In this document: in pieces, positions 4,515-5,907 of the stretch
Position numbering within the stretch: position 1 is the stretch's first letter
Layout: each line of letters opens with the position of its first letter
DNA from: Acidobacteriota bacterium
Lineage (GTDB): Bacteria > Acidobacteriota > Terriglobia > Bryobacterales > Bryobacteraceae
Reading direction: 5' to 3'
NCBI GenBank assembly: GCA_018268875.1
Contig: JAFDVT010000627.1
Location: 1-5,907, forward strand
Length of the DNA: 5,907 bases
Made by a program: the position numbers and the translations under genes
Notes under the pieces: generated by a model
Seen by the model: the letters and a program-made list of their open reading frames with translations, nothing else
Told to the model about the DNA's origin: nothing
Database searches by the model: none

Positions 4515-5907
4515 ATGCCTTCGTCGTCCGTCGCCGTCGTACCCACTCTTTCCCCGGTCACCGACACCAACGCCGTCACCGGCGTCCTCGATTTCACCCG
4601 CCGCCACATCGGCCCTTCCCCCAGCGACATCCAGGCCATGCTTGCCACCGTCGGCGCGGCCTCGATGCAGGACCTGATCGCGCAAACCGTTCCTCATTCC
4701 ATCCGCCAGAAACATCCGCTGGACCTGGGCCAGCCAGGCCTCAGCGAAACCGAGGCACTAGCCGCCATCCGCGCCATCGCCGCCAAGAACCAGGTGTTCA
4801 CGTCGCTGCTCGGCATGGGCTACCACGGTACGCACCTGCCGCTGGTCATCCTTCGGAACATCCTCGAAAACCCCGCCTGGTACACCGCTTACACGCCCTA
4901 TCAGCCGGAAATCAGCCAGGGCCGTTTGGAGGCTCTGCTCAACTACCAGACGCTGATCACCGACCTCACGCGGCTCGATGTCGCCAACGCGTCGCTGCTG
5001 GACGAAGCCACCGCCGGCGCCGAAGCCATGGCCATCTGCAAGCGCGGCGCGACCTCCAAATCCAACCGCTTTTTTGTCGACCAGGACGTCCACCCCCAGA
5101 CGCTCGCCGTCGTTCGCCAACGCGCCGAACCGCTTGGCTGGACTGTCATCACGGGCGACCCCACCGAGCCCATCGAAAACGTCTTCGGAGCCTTGTTCCA
5201 GTACCCCGGCTCGAGCGGCCGGATCCTCGACTTCCGTAAAGCGATCGCGCAGGTCCACGCCCAGGGCGGACTCACCGCGATGTCTGCCGATCCGCTGGCC
5301 CTGGTGCTGTTGACGCCCCCGGGCGAACTCGGCGCGGACATCGCCGTCGGTTCGATGCAGCGCTACGGCGTCCCGATGGGTTACGGCGGTCCGCACGCCG
5401 CCTACATGGCCGTCAAAGAAAGCTGCAAGCGTTATCTGCCGGGACGTCTGGTCGGTGTGTCGATCGACGCTCGTGGCAACCGTGCCTCCCGCCTCGCCTT
5501 GCAGACTCGCGAACAGCATATCCGCCGCGAAAAGGCGACCTCGAACATTTGTACGGCGCAGGTGCTGCTGGCCGTGATCGCGTCGATGTACGCGGTCTAT
5601 CACGGGCCGGAAGGCTTGAAGTCCATTGCCTCGGCGATCCGCCGCAAGACCGCCGCTCTCGCAAAGGCGCTGGGCGTCGAAGTAGGATCGTTCTTCGACA
5701 CCATCACGGTCCAGACGCCCGGCCGGCAGCGGGAAATTATTGAGGCCGCGGCCGCGCGCAAGACCAACCTGCGTCCGGTGGGCACCGACGCCATCGGCAT
5801 CGCGATCGACGAAACCACCACGGTCGAGACGCTGAACGCCGTGCTCGAAGCCTTCGGGATTACTGGCAAGATCGACATCGCCGCCGAACCGGCAGCGCTG
5901 CCGCACG
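4515..5907 (+). CDS. gcvP: Glycine dehydrogenase (decarboxylating), P-protein, N-terminal part
   Basis: The first 464 codons are present and the gene runs off the right edge; full-length P-proteins are about 950 residues. The P-protein is the PLP-dependent subunit of the cytoplasmic glycine cleavage system. It decarboxylates glycine and passes the aminomethyl group to lipoyl-GcvH. Diagnostic motifs are DFTRRHIGPS (26-35), GMGYHGTHLPLVILRN (100-115), NPAWYTAYTPYQPEISQGR (119-137), ASLLDEATAGAEAM (159-172), MGYGGPHAAYMA (288-299) and REQHIRREKATSNICTAQ (332-349). The RRHIGPS opening and the lack of a stop through residue 464 fit the long single-chain form, though a split gcvPA (about 450 residues) cannot be wholly excluded because the window ends near its usual length. 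The PLP lysine lies in the missing half. An alanine- and valine-rich extension of about 24 residues precedes the conserved core. Control is by the upstream glycine riboswitch. No gcvT or gcvH is between promoter and gcvP. Confidence 0.96.
   Translation, partial: MPSSSVAVVPTLSPVTDTNAVTGVLDFTRRHIGPSPSDIQAMLATVGAASMQDLIAQTVPHSIRQKHPLDLGQPGLSETEALAAIRAIAAKNQVFTSLLGMGYHGTHLPLVILRNILENPAWYTAYTPYQPEISQGRLEALLNYQTLITDLTRLDVANASLLDEATAGAEAMAICKRGATSKSNRFFVDQDVHPQTLAVVRQRAEPLGWTVITGDPTEPIENVFGALFQYPGSSGRILDFRKAIAQVHAQGGLTAMSADPLALVLLTPPGELGADIAVGSMQRYGVPMGYGGPHAAYMAVKESCKRYLPGRLVGVSIDARGNRASRLALQTREQHIRREKATSNICTAQVLLAVIASMYAVYHGPEGLKSIASAIRRKTAALAKALGVEVGSFFDTITVQTPGRQREIIEAAAARKTNLRPVGTDAIGIAIDETTTVETLNAVLEAFGITGKIDIAAEPAALPH

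Noticed and set aside
4758..5906. A 382-codon open frame antisense to gcvP
   Set aside because: It mirrors the strongly conserved GcvP frame in GC-rich DNA, has no family motif and is Arg/Asp/Gly-rich low-complexity, typical of shadow frames.

Overview
The window is a GC-rich bacterial chromosome segment. It holds four complete genes on the minus strand and two partial genes on the plus strand, one at each edge. Nothing in it fixes the taxon. The assortment (siroheme reductase, multiheme cytochrome c, glycine riboswitch upstream of a full-length gcvP, exported LolA-like protein) would suit a Gram-negative soil bacterium such as an acidobacterium, but that is inference. I see no mobile element, CRISPR array, tRNA or rRNA.

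Left edge (1-120): the last 32 codons of a c-type cytochrome on the plus strand, ending in two CXXCH haem-binding motifs. Its end overlaps tail to tail with the end of a minus-strand membrane protein gene, and a diverged 18-bp tandem duplication sits on that overlap.

Centre (79-4230, minus strand, transcribed right to left): a YkgJ-type cysteine-cluster protein, an exported protein of unknown function with a possible LolA-like fold, a ferredoxin-type nitrite/sulfite reductase with siroheme and [4Fe-4S], and a DUF1624/HGSNAT-like polytopic membrane protein. The spacings are 10 bp, 34 bp and a 53-bp out-of-frame overlap, so the four are probably largely co-transcribed and some are translationally coupled. 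What links them functionally is not evident, apart from the redox theme shared by the reductase and the convergent cytochrome.

Right (4231-5907, plus strand): a 284-bp divergent intergenic region with a sigma70-like promoter, a tandem (two-aptamer) glycine riboswitch and a strong Shine-Dalgarno, followed by the first 464 codons of gcvP, the glycine decarboxylase P-protein. No intrinsic terminator lies between the second aptamer and the start codon, which argues for translational control. In the usual activating form of this riboswitch, glycine would turn on its own cleavage to CO2, ammonia and a methylene group for tetrahydrofolate.

Most of this is ordinary gene content. The points worth checking are the linker/Shine-Dalgarno alternative pairing in the riboswitch, the tandem duplication and gene-end overlap at the left edge, the obligatory reductase/membrane-protein overlap, and the uncharacterised exported protein.
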